A stretch of 21,050 bases of DNA from SSS58A sp041648155 (GCA_041648155.1 JBAZPL010000019.1:1-21050); one strand, 5' to 3'. Positions 6,926 through 13,619 are shown, numbered from the stretch's first letter. A program made the numbers and translations. Notes: generated from the letters alone by a model not told the origin.

Positions 6926-7539
6926 AGAAGGGTCTGATTATTCTTGTTGCTCTGTCGATTGCGTTGCTCATGGGCGCCTCGATGCTTATCGCGCAGGAAA
7001 AAGCGTCGGTCGAGAAGGAAAAGGGGATGCACGGGAAAGAGATGAAGCTCACCGACGAACAGAAGACGAAGATCGAAGAGATGAAGATGAATTTCCGCCT
7101 GAAAATGATCGATCTCAAGGCCGAACGGGCGAAGCTCGGCATCATGCTCAAGAAAGAGATGACGAAGCCGGAGCCCACCATGAAGGATATCGAAGGTATC
7201 GTGAAGAAGATGTCGGCCGTTCGGGAGAGGATCATGCTTGCCGCGATCGAGCAGAAGCTCGCCATGCGGAAGCTCATTGGTCCGGATGCCTGCAAGAGCA
7301 TGCATCCCGGGATGGGCATGGGGTGCGGAAGGGCAGGCATGCAGGGGATGTCATGCGGCGAAAAGGGAAACGACTGCATGATGAAGTGCGGAGAGGACCA
7401 AGGCATGGGCGAAGAGCGTGGAATGCCCGCCAAGCGCATGATGCGGATGCGGACGGAGGCCTCCGGCTGCCATGGTGATGGCGCCGAGAGAGAGATCGAG
7501 TGCAAGGTGGAGATAAAGGAAGAGGCGAAGAAGAAGTAA
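6922..7539 (+). CDS. Spy/CpxP-like periplasmic protein with Met/Cys-rich tail
   Basis: A 205-residue exported protein. The signal peptide is residues 1-24 (hydrophobic stretch LIILVALSIALLMG, likely cut before QEK). The helical core at 38-120 carries the LTxxQ motif of Spy/CpxP proteins (LTDEQ, 43-47). The tail, from 124 on, is unusual: 7 Cys (124, 135, 145, 152, 156, 183, 194), 12 Met between 127 and 176, and a CH pair at 183-184. It includes SMHPGMGMGCG and DCMMKCG. Met- and Cys-rich tracts like these bind soft metals such as Cu(I) or Ag(I) in known periplasmic proteins. Spy and ZraP relatives act as chaperones or metal-binding proteins under envelope stress. The gene overlaps the upstream sensor gene by 4 bp and is last in the operon. 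I infer a metal-buffering or sensing role; the metal is not determined. Confidence 0.78.
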   Translation: MKKGLIILVALSIALLMGASMLIAQEKASVEKEKGMHGKEMKLTDEQKTKIEEMKMNFRLKMIDLKAERAKLGIMLKKEMTKPEPTMKDIEGIVKKMSAVRERIMLAAIEQKLAMRKLIGPDACKSMHPGMGMGCGRAGMQGMSCGEKGNDCMMKCGEDQGMGEERGMPAKRMMRMRTEASGCHGDGAEREIECKVEIKEEAKKK

Positions 7540-7566
7540 TACCGTTTTTCAGGCGTGGAAAACGAA

Positions 7567-7592
7567 CCGGGGCGGCTCCGAAGCCGCCCCGG
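7567..7592 (-). terminator. perfect 11-bp hairpin, possible terminator for the minus-strand genes
   Basis: CCGGGGCGGCT and AGCCGCCCCGG pair perfectly around a 4-nt loop. On the minus strand the hairpin is followed by TTCGTTTTCC, a modest T-rich tract, so it could terminate transcription arriving from the outer-membrane protein gene that stops at 7645. It could equally act as a plus-strand structure ahead of the next hairpin. Confidence 0.5.
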
Positions 7593-7600
7593 GCAGTGAT

Positions 7601-7633
7601 CCGGGGAAGCGTTCGCTTCCCCGGCTTTTTCTT
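7601..7633 (+). terminator. intrinsic terminator of the sigma/sensor operon
   Basis: Perfect 10-bp arms CCGGGGAAGC and GCTTCCCCGG surround a GTTC loop and are followed at once by CTTTTTCTT. It lies 62 bp after the stop of the Spy-like gene and ends the run that begins at 3675. Confidence 0.88.
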
Positions 7634-7644
7634 ATCCCCGCTCG

Positions 7645-8325
7645 CTACAGTCGAATTGCGGTGGTGAAGTAGAAAAAGGCGCCGCTATAATCGATCTCCA
7701 TCTTGATACCCGACTCGAATGAAGCCACATTGCCGTATTTGTCCGTGAATGTCTTGAGGGCGAGCCAGCGGTACCCGAGTTGAAAACCGACCTCGATTGG
7801 ATTCAGGAAATTGGTATGAGCTTCCGCGTAAAGCTCGCACCCCCGACCTTCCCCCTTGAACTCCGAGAGCCGGCGAGCGACAACCTCGTTCGTGCCGTAG
7901 ACCGATTTCGCGAAGCAGAGATTCGATCCGGCGCACAGATTGAGCACGTTCTCGATCCTGAGAGGCGCGACAATCGCCCCGACGGTATAGACGTCCGACG
8001 GAGCCAGGTACGAAAGAGTAGATGTCGATCCTTGGGATTCCGTCGCGCCCCAGAAATGCTCGAAGCCCCCCGTAGCGGCGAATAGGTCGAACAGCCAGAC
8101 TCTTCCCTCGATGCGGAAATTCACGCCGCTCAAGAGCTCGTCGAGAGTAGTCAATCCACTGTCCTGCGAGACGATCTGGAGGTGCCGGTTCAGCGCCGCC
8201 ATGTCGTAGTAGCCGGCGCCGATACCCCCGACGGCCGAAAAACCGATCGGGAACGATCCGGCCGGCGCGGCGGCCAGGGAAAAGATCGCAAGCGCCATGA
8301 GCGCCATTATGATTCTTTGTGCCAT
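7645..8325 (-). CDS. exported, probably outer-membrane beta-barrel protein of unknown function
   Basis: A 226-residue protein with a clear signal peptide (residues 1-23: MALMALAIFSLAAAPAG, then S/FPIGFS). The mature part has alternating polar/aromatic strands and Gly-rich turns, such as FSAVGGIGAGYY, VNFRIEGRVWLFD, VGFQLGYRWLAL and GAFFYFTTAIRL, which fits a small outer-membrane barrel. The last residue is Leu, not the commoner Phe. Cys131, Cys137 and Cys163 may form a disulfide. I do not recognise a named family. Two starts compete: ATG 8325 with AAGGAG 5 nt upstream, and ATG 8367, which overlaps the aminotransferase stop in ATGA and has AAGGA 4 nt upstream. I chose 8325 because it places the hydrophobic segment right after the start. 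It is the last gene of a minus-strand run. Confidence 0.7.
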   Translation of the reverse strand: MAQRIIMALMALAIFSLAAAPAGSFPIGFSAVGGIGAGYYDMAALNRHLQIVSQDSGLTTLDELLSGVNFRIEGRVWLFDLFAATGGFEHFWGATESQGSTSTLSYLAPSDVYTVGAIVAPLRIENVLNLCAGSNLCFAKSVYGTNEVVARRLSEFKGEGRGCELYAEAHTNFLNPIEVGFQLGYRWLALKTFTDKYGNVASFESGIKMEIDYSGAFFYFTTAIRL

Positions 8326-8330
8326 GCCGT

Positions 8331-8336
8331 CTCCTT
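8331..8336 (-). promoter_or_regulatory. ribosome binding site favouring the 8325 start
   Basis: On the minus strand AAGGAG lies 5 nt upstream of the ATG at 8325, giving a normal signal peptide at the very N-terminus. The competing ATG at 8367 has AAGGA at 8376-8372. Confidence 0.6.
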
Positions 8337-8363
8337 GTCGCGTAATTTTCGGTCGCGCGGATG

Positions 8364-9563
8364 TCATGATGTCCTTCGTTCCAGGTACCGCGATAGTCTC
8401 CGTATTCCTTCGACCACGTTTTCGAGCGAGTTCGCATAGGAGATTCTCAGGTAGCCCTCGCCATGCTCGCCGAAATCGATTCCCGGCGTGACCGCGACGC
8501 CCGCCGTGTCGAGAATATCAAAGGCGAGGCGGTACGAGTCTTTCTCGATTCGGCTCGCATTCACGAAGAAGTAAAACGCGCCTTTCGGCTCGACGGGGCA
8601 GGGGAGGCCCAGCTTCGGAAGAGCCTCCCAGAGGTACCTGCGCCTCGCGTCGTACTGTCGTCTCATGTTCTCGAGCTCGGGGTGCTCTTCCGTCAGCGCC
8701 GCGATCCCGCCCCGCTGGACGAATGAATTCGGGCAGATGAAAAAATTCTGCTGAAGAATCTGGAGGCGGCGCATGTGCCGCGCGGGGGCGACGATGTAAC
8801 CGAGCCTCCAGCCGGTCATCGCGAAGAGCTTCGAGAAGCCGTTGAGGACGAACGCATCGTCCGTGAACTCCAGGGCTGAATGCTCCGTGTCCCCGTAGAC
8901 GAGGCCGTGATAGATCTCATCCGAGATCACGGGAACGCCGAGGCCGCAGATTTCGGCGAGGTCGTCTTTCGGGATCAGCGTGCCGGCGGGATTCGAGGGG
9001 GAGTTGACGATGATGCCGCGGGTCCGGGGGCCGATCGCCGCGCGCACGGCGTCCGGCTTGAGCTGGAAACCGTCCCCTTCCAGAACCCGTATGGAGCGAG
9101 GCACGCCCCTGAGATATTTTATGAAATTCGGATAGCAGGGGTAGCCCGGATTCCCGATGATGATCTCGTCCCCCGGTTCCTCGATGAGGAGCGAGAGAAC
9201 GAGGAGCATCGCGGGGGACGTCCCCATCGTGACGATGACGCGCTCCTCGGGGACGCGCGTTCCGTACTTGCGCTCGTGGTGTCGCGCCACCGCTGCGCGC
9301 AGCTCGACGAGGCCGCGGCTATCGGTGTAATGCGTATCGCCCTTCGCGAGGGCCTCCGTCGCGGCCCGGACGATACGCGGAGGCGTCGGGAAATCGGGCT
9401 CCCCGACCTCGAGATGGATTATCGAGCGACCCTCGCGCTCGAGAGCGAGCGCCTTCTCGAGCACTTCCATGACGATGAACGGCCGCAGCGCGGATAATCG
9501 ATCCGTATTCTCGTGAATGGCGTTTTGCGTTGGATTTCCCGCGGATTTTTGGCTCGGTTTCAT
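8364..9563 (-). CDS. class I/II PLP-dependent aminotransferase
   Basis: A 399-residue fold-type I aminotransferase close to the aspartate aminotransferase Ib/AspC-like group. Recognisable points are HLEVGEPDFPTP (50-61), GNPGYPCYPN (137-146), the PLP pocket SPSNPAG (188-194), SDEIYHGLVY (214-223) with Asp215 and Tyr218, the Schiff-base Lys245 in NGFSKLFAMTGWRLGY, and the substrate carboxylate Arg373 in YLRISYA. It transfers an amino group between an amino acid and a 2-oxo acid in the cytoplasm. Motifs alone do not fix the amino acid. A GTG at 9581 is in frame 6 codons upstream; neither start has a strong Shine-Dalgarno site, and ATG 9563 is preferred. It lies between a PgeF-like gene and an outer-membrane protein gene on the same strand, with no shared pathway evident. 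Confidence 0.92.
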   Translation of the reverse strand: MKPSQKSAGNPTQNAIHENTDRLSALRPFIVMEVLEKALALEREGRSIIHLEVGEPDFPTPPRIVRAATEALAKGDTHYTDSRGLVELRAAVARHHERKYGTRVPEERVIVTMGTSPAMLLVLSLLIEEPGDEIIIGNPGYPCYPNFIKYLRGVPRSIRVLEGDGFQLKPDAVRAAIGPRTRGIIVNSPSNPAGTLIPKDDLAEICGLGVPVISDEIYHGLVYGDTEHSALEFTDDAFVLNGFSKLFAMTGWRLGYIVAPARHMRRLQILQQNFFICPNSFVQRGGIAALTEEHPELENMRRQYDARRRYLWEALPKLGLPCPVEPKGAFYFFVNASRIEKDSYRLAFDILDTAGVAVTPGIDFGEHGEGYLRISYANSLENVVEGIRRLSRYLERRTS

Positions 9564-9610
9564 GCGTCGATTCTCGGCCACGTCTCTTGTTTCCAGTACG
9601 GTATTCCTGA

Positions 9611-9639
9611 AACATATCGCGGGACCGGAGCCAAGTCAA
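9611..9639 (-). promoter_or_regulatory. candidate promoter for the aminotransferase gene
   Basis: On the minus strand, TTGACT (9639-9634) and TATGTT (9616-9611) are separated by exactly 17 bp in the gap between the PgeF-like stop and the aminotransferase. It would give a leader of about 40 nt to the ATG at 9563. Confidence 0.45.
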
Positions 9640-9644
9640 ACACA

Positions 9645-10427
9645 TCATTCGGCGTTCTGCGAGTCGGGACGAACCACGGCGAGAGTCCAGTGCCGTCCCG
9701 TGACGCCGCCGTCACGTCTGTGCGAGAAGAAGAGGGAAGGGGTGCAGGCCGTGCAGAGCCGCGAGGAAAAAATGTTCCGTCTCCGGATACCGTGCGCGGC
9801 GAGATCCCGGACGATGAACGCGGAGAGATCGAGGCGCCACTGGCCCCGATCGTATCGTCTGACCTCTTCCGGGAAACGCAGGGCGTCCTCGCGCGAGACG
9901 GGGTAGCATTTCCCGCAGATTCCCGGTCCGACGACCGCGATTGTGTAACCCGGATCGATCCGGAATCGCGCGCGCAACACGCCGACGGCGCGTCCGATGA
10001 TTCCGCCCTCGGCGCCCCGTCTGCCGACGTGCAGCGCGGCGAGCGCCCTCTCCGGCGGGGAGTAGATCACGACGGAATAGCAATCGGCGGTGCTTATGGC
10101 CAGCGCGAGGCCGCGTTTGTCCGTGGCGAACCCGTCGAATCCCGGGTAATGGCCGCCCTTCGTCACGACGGCGATCTCCGTGCCGTGAATCTGCCCCGTG
10201 CGGGCGAGGGCGCGCGGCGCGATGCCGAGCGTTTCGAGCAGGAGTTTCCTGTTTCGGTGAATGTCGGCGGGACGATCTCCGAGCGTCCCGCCGAGGTTCA
10301 GCGAATCGAACGGAGAGCGGCTCGTCCCTCCGCCTCTGGTTGTGACGAATACCTCGAGTCCCGGGGCGATCGCCTTGAGGGCGGGGAAGGTGCCGAGCGT
10401 GAGTCCTGAGCGCGTGATCCATTCCAT
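9645..10427 (-). CDS. pgeF: PgeF/YfiH laccase-domain protein (purine nucleoside phosphorylase family)
   Basis: A 260-residue protein of the DUF152/YfiH/YlmD (laccase-like) family. Metal-site motifs are QIHGTE with H81, STADC with C116 and ALHVGRRG with H133. The family consensus for the last is HAGWRG, so a Trp is replaced by Arg here. VGPGICGKCYPV (166-177) and TRGGGTSRSPFDSLNLG (30-46) are also typical. Members have been described as polyphenol oxidases, as purine nucleoside phosphorylase/adenosine deaminase (FAMIN-like) and as the peptidoglycan-editing factor PgeF. The ATG at 10427 is chosen over TTG 10451, though neither has a clear ribosome site; a candidate promoter just upstream fits a short leader to 10427. 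It is divergent from the threonine-synthase-like gene. Confidence 0.88.
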   Translation of the reverse strand: MEWITRSGLTLGTFPALKAIAPGLEVFVTTRGGGTSRSPFDSLNLGGTLGDRPADIHRNRKLLLETLGIAPRALARTGQIHGTEIAVVTKGGHYPGFDGFATDKRGLALAISTADCYSVVIYSPPERALAALHVGRRGAEGGIIGRAVGVLRARFRIDPGYTIAVVGPGICGKCYPVSREDALRFPEEVRRYDRGQWRLDLSAFIVRDLAAHGIRRRNIFSSRLCTACTPSLFFSHRRDGGVTGRHWTLAVVRPDSQNAE

Positions 10428-10437
10428 ATTTGTTCTG

Positions 10438-10466
10438 TTGACAATCTGCAACCGGTTAAGGATAGC
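10438..10466 (+). promoter_or_regulatory. candidate promoter for the threonine-synthase-like gene
   Basis: A perfect TTGACA at 10438-10443 is followed after 17 bp by GATAGC at 10461-10466, a weak -10 (three of six). Transcription would start about 33 bp before the ATG at 10506. Confidence 0.4.
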
Positions 10467-10486
10467 TTATCGCGTGATCTTTTCAA
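10459..10486 (-). promoter_or_regulatory. candidate promoter for the PgeF-like gene
   Basis: On the minus strand, TTGAAA (10486-10481, five of six) and TATCCT (10464-10459, four of six) are 16 bp apart. The predicted start gives a leader of about 25 nt to the ATG at 10427. The -10 elements of this and the opposite promoter overlap. Confidence 0.45.
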
Positions 10487-10505
10487 GGACTGTCGGAGGC
10501 GTCGC

Positions 10506-11675
10506 ATGAAATATTTCGAAGGCTACCGTTGCGGATCGTGCCGTCGTGAGATTCCCGCGGGTTCCGCCGCCGGTGAATGCCCGGCCTGTTCCGGCCCGCT
10601 CCTCTGCGTTTACGATACCTCGGCCATACGGCGGAACGCGTCGGCCCGGACGCATGCTTCGATGCGATCGGGAAAGGGGGTTTGGCGCTACGGGGATCTG
10701 CTTCCCGATTTCGCCCGGAAAATCACACTCGGGGAGGGGAACACGCCGCTCATTCGGGCGGTTCGCCTCGGGGAGGCGATCGGCGCCTGCGAGCTTTACG
10801 TCAAGGACGAATCGTCCAATCCGACCGGCTCGTTCAAAGCGCGCGGGATGGCGGTTGCCGTATCGCGCCTGCTCGAGCTCGGCGTGAAAAAGGCGTACGT
10901 GCCCTCCGCGGGAAACGCGGGCCTCGCGCTCGCCGCTTACGGCGCGGCCGCGGATCTTGCGTGTCACGTATTCATTCCGTCCGAAACGCCGGAAGGTGTC
11001 GCCGAGGAGTGTCGTCTCTACGGCGCCGAAGTCACCGTGGTTCCGGGGATTCTGCCCGACGCCGCGCGAGCCCTCGACGAGTCGGTGTCGGGGGACCGGA
11101 CGGGGATCGTGAGCACGTTTCGGGAGCCGTGCCGCGTCGAGGGGAAGAAGACGATCGCCTTCGAGATCGAGGAGGAGATCGAACCCGACTGGATCATATT
11201 TCCCACGGGGGGAGGGACGGGTATCGTCGCGTTCTGGAAGGCGTACCGCGAGCTCGAAGCGCTTGGAACCCTGCGGAGGCCCATGCCGCGTCTCGCCGCG
11301 GTGCAGGCGGCGGGCTGCGCGCCGCTCGTCAAGGCCTTCGCCGAGGGAGCGCCCGGGGCGACCCCGTGGAAAGATCCCGTCACGATCGCTTCGGGAATTC
11401 GCGTTCCCTCGTCGCGAGCCGACTCTCTCATCCTTCAGGCGCTCCGCGAAAGCGGGGGAACGGCTGTATCCGTGACGGACGGGGAGATCATGGCTGCGGT
11501 GAGAGAAATCGCACGCTCCGTCGGCATATTTCCCTCGCCCGAGGGCGCCGCGGCGTGGGCGGGGCTCAGGCGCCTCGTCCGCGAAGAAAAGGTAAGCCCC
11601 TCCGCGTGCATCGTCATCGTGAATACAGCGGGAGGGGCTCGATATCGTTTCCTGCTCGATTCCCGAGAACCGTGA
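10506..11675 (+). CDS. threonine-synthase-like PLP enzyme with N-terminal zinc ribbon
   Basis: A 389-residue fold-type II PLP enzyme. The N-terminus has a zinc-ribbon-like pair, CGSC (9-12) and CPAC (25-28), typical of one threonine synthase branch. TLGEGNTPLIRA (74-85), the Schiff-base Lys111 in PTGSFKARG, SAGNAGLALAAYG (134-146) and the phosphate-binding PTGGGTG (233-239) follow in order. Threonine synthase converts O-phosphohomoserine to threonine in the cytoplasm. One reservation: the C-terminal motif, usually of the TGxGLK type, reads NTAGGARYRF (373-382), so another beta- or gamma-eliminating activity is possible. No other thr genes are nearby. The ATG at 10506 has GGAGG 6 nt upstream. 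The stop abuts the stop of the convergent minus-strand gene with no base between, and no terminator is visible. Confidence 0.85.
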   Translation: MKYFEGYRCGSCRREIPAGSAAGECPACSGPLLCVYDTSAIRRNASARTHASMRSGKGVWRYGDLLPDFARKITLGEGNTPLIRAVRLGEAIGACELYVKDESSNPTGSFKARGMAVAVSRLLELGVKKAYVPSAGNAGLALAAYGAAADLACHVFIPSETPEGVAEECRLYGAEVTVVPGILPDAARALDESVSGDRTGIVSTFREPCRVEGKKTIAFEIEEEIEPDWIIFPTGGGTGIVAFWKAYRELEALGTLRRPMPRLAAVQAAGCAPLVKAFAEGAPGATPWKDPVTIASGIRVPSSRADSLILQALRESGGTAVSVTDGEIMAAVREIARSVGIFPSPEGAAAWAGLRRLVREEKVSPSACIVIVNTAGGARYRFLLDSREP

Positions 11676-13499
11676 TCAGCGAGAACGCGCCCGTTTCGCC
11701 GACGTCGTATTCCCGGCACGGGTGCCGGACGGCGGCGTGCTCGGGGCGCGGTTCGCCGCTCGCGCGGGAGCGCTGGAGACCCTCGCGGGCGAGGCGTTCG
11801 AGACGCTCGACGTCCTCCGGTCGGGGCTCTTCGGCCTCTCGCGTGTCGAGGAATCGGAAGATCTCTCGCGCGTCGGGGATCCGGAAGATCTCTCCCTCGT
11901 CGATTCCTTCCGGTCGGAATCGCCCGATTTCCGCTGGGGCTCGCTGCGCCGGTCCACGGTCCGCCCGGAATCGCCGCTCCGCGCGCGCGCCGGTTCTTCT
12001 TTCCTCGCCGGATCTCGCCGTGTATCGATTCTCCGCTCCGACTTCGGGGTCAGCCGGCCGGGCGTCACTCGTGTACGTCCGGTCTCCTTCGTCTGAGTTC
12101 TCCGATCGACGGTTCGCTCCGTTCTTCCGCTCGTACGCTCGCCGCCGTAGATGATTTTCCGATCCATCTCACGGGTCCGCACGGCGCTCCGTTCGTTCCG
12201 GCGAATCGTCCCGTTTACGAGATTGCGTTCAACGGACCGCCGCTGAAGGTCCGAGCGGTCGAGTCTCCGGGCGATATCCCTGTTCCTCGTTTCGACGAGG
12301 CGGCTTCCTTCAATCGAGCGCCTCTGATGAAGATCGGCATTGGTTCTCACATAATCCAGAGAGCGTTTCGCGAGCGTGCGTTGCGCGAACGCGGGACGGA
12401 ACCGGTAGTCGTCTCTGCGGCAGTGATCGTACCCCCAGTAGTTATAGTTATCATTCCAACCCCACCAAGGGTACCGGTAATGGTAGGCCCAGCTGTAATA
12501 CGGTGGATACCAGCCCGGGGACCAGTAGCCGTAGCCCCACGTCCAGCTCCAGCCGAATCCCCACCAGAACGGATCCCAGTAGAATGGATCGTAGAAGAGC
12601 AGGGTGGGGCCGAAGTACGGGGCGTACGGATTGTACGTGCTGTATGAGATCGAAAGGCGATAACGCGTGTCGTCGGCGTTATCCTCGTCTTCGTTCTCGC
12701 CGAGTCGCGTATCGGCGTAGCTGTCAGATGAGTAGCCTTCCTCTCCGGCCTGTTCCCCCGTGTGCCGAACGTCGAAGAGCGGCGGATACGGATACTGCGG
12801 CTTCTCCTCATAGACGATCTCATCGATGACGATCTCGGGGCACTCCATCGCGTACGGGTCGGGAAGTTTTCCCGGGCTATGGCACTTCGCGCACAGATAG
12901 CGTGGGTAGTCGACTTGCTTGTTGATGAAGAAATGCGTGTAATCGGTCGCGGGCGGGTTGCTCTCGGCGTCGCGCACGATCTCCTCGTCTATCGCGTTGA
13001 AGGCGAGGTAGGGGTCCGTATCGATGCGAAGCCGCTTTTCCTCCGGGAGCCGGTCCCCCTGGGAGAGAAAATTGAGCTCGTCCTCGTTGAGCCTGCCCGG
13101 CTCGGTCACGGCGAGGGCGTGGATGTATTCGACTCCCGTCGTTGTGCCCGTTTCCCAGATCAGGTTCTTTCCGGGGGGAGGAAGGAAGTAGGTTGTGCGC
13201 CCTTTCGATAGAACGGGGCGCCCGTCCTCCGGATAGAGGAGCTGCACGTAGCCATCGGCGTCGATGTTGTACACCACGACGTAAGCGTCCTTCGTCGTCT
13301 GGAAAGAAAGACGTATTTCCTTTCCGGTTCGGTACACTCCCTCCTTCTCTCCGAGCAGATTCACGCTTACGGAGAAATCACCGGGCCCCGGCATCTTAGA
13401 GATCGATTTGTCCTTCTTGAAATCGACGGCGCCGGTCTTCGAGGCGAAAATCGGTATCATCAGCGCGGCAAGAAGGAAGAGAAACGTGGTGCGTTTCAT
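11676..13499 (-). CDS. exported DUF4384-like protein with CxxCH, Trp/Tyr-rich tract and Arg/Ser-rich tail
   Basis: A 607-residue protein in four parts. (1) A signal peptide at 1-24 (FLFLLAALMIPIFAS). (2) A beta-rich domain at about 42-150, with YRTGKEIRLSFQTTKDAYVV and NIDADGYVQLLYPEDG, the pattern of DUF4384. (3) A segment with one CxxCH (C203, C206, H207), a possible c-type haem or metal site, then an acidic stretch (GENEDEDNADD). (4) Residues 303-357 with 13 Trp and 13 Tyr, followed by about 245 Arg/Ser/Thr-rich, probably disordered residues with a 9-residue repeat (TRER at 534, 543, 552). The ATG at 13499 is preferred over GTG 13508; AAGGAG lies 8 nt upstream. It is monocistronic with a strong candidate promoter. 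Its function is unknown. It is probably periplasmic or surface-exposed, and the tail could bind a polyanion; both are inference. Confidence 0.8.
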   Translation of the reverse strand: MKRTTFLFLLAALMIPIFASKTGAVDFKKDKSISKMPGPGDFSVSVNLLGEKEGVYRTGKEIRLSFQTTKDAYVVVYNIDADGYVQLLYPEDGRPVLSKGRTTYFLPPPGKNLIWETGTTTGVEYIHALAVTEPGRLNEDELNFLSQGDRLPEEKRLRIDTDPYLAFNAIDEEIVRDAESNPPATDYTHFFINKQVDYPRYLCAKCHSPGKLPDPYAMECPEIVIDEIVYEEKPQYPYPPLFDVRHTGEQAGEEGYSSDSYADTRLGENEDEDNADDTRYRLSISYSTYNPYAPYFGPTLLFYDPFYWDPFWWGFGWSWTWGYGYWSPGWYPPYYSWAYHYRYPWWGWNDNYNYWGYDHCRRDDYRFRPAFAQRTLAKRSLDYVRTNADLHQRRSIEGSRLVETRNRDIARRLDRSDLQRRSVERNLVNGTIRRNERSAVRTREMDRKIIYGGERTSGRTERTVDRRTQTKETGRTRVTPGRLTPKSERRIDTRRDPARKEEPARARSGDSGRTVDRRSEPQRKSGDSDRKESTRERSSGSPTRERSSDSSTRERPKSPDRRTSSVSNASPARVSSAPARAANRAPSTPPSGTRAGNTTSAKRARSR

Positions 13500-13590
13500 T
13501 GCTCTCACTCCTTCTCCAGGGGAGGGTTAATCTATTCTCGTATTCACGGGGGCTCAAGTCTTTGTTGCTTCAACTGGAGCACCCCATATC

Positions 13591-13619
13591 ATTATACTTC
13601 TCTGGGGAGCTTTTTACAA
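13591..13619 (-). promoter_or_regulatory. sigma70-type promoter for the DUF4384-like gene
   Basis: On the minus strand, TTGTAA (13619-13614) and a perfect TATAAT (13596-13591) are separated by 17 bp. Transcription would start near 13584, leaving a leader of about 85 nt. This is the best promoter match in the window. Confidence 0.65.

Noticed and set aside
11700..12100. Apparent DNA repeats with GGAAGATCTCTC-like units
   Set aside because: They reflect the Arg/Ser-rich repeat of the encoded protein on the minus strand rather than a mobile or CRISPR-like repeat; units are short, diverged and in frame.
10577..12154. 525-codon plus-strand frame overlapping the threonine-synthase-like gene and the tail of the convergent gene
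   Set aside because: It runs through a gene with full PLP-enzyme motifs in another frame and is dominated by Arg, Gly and Ser; a third-position artefact.
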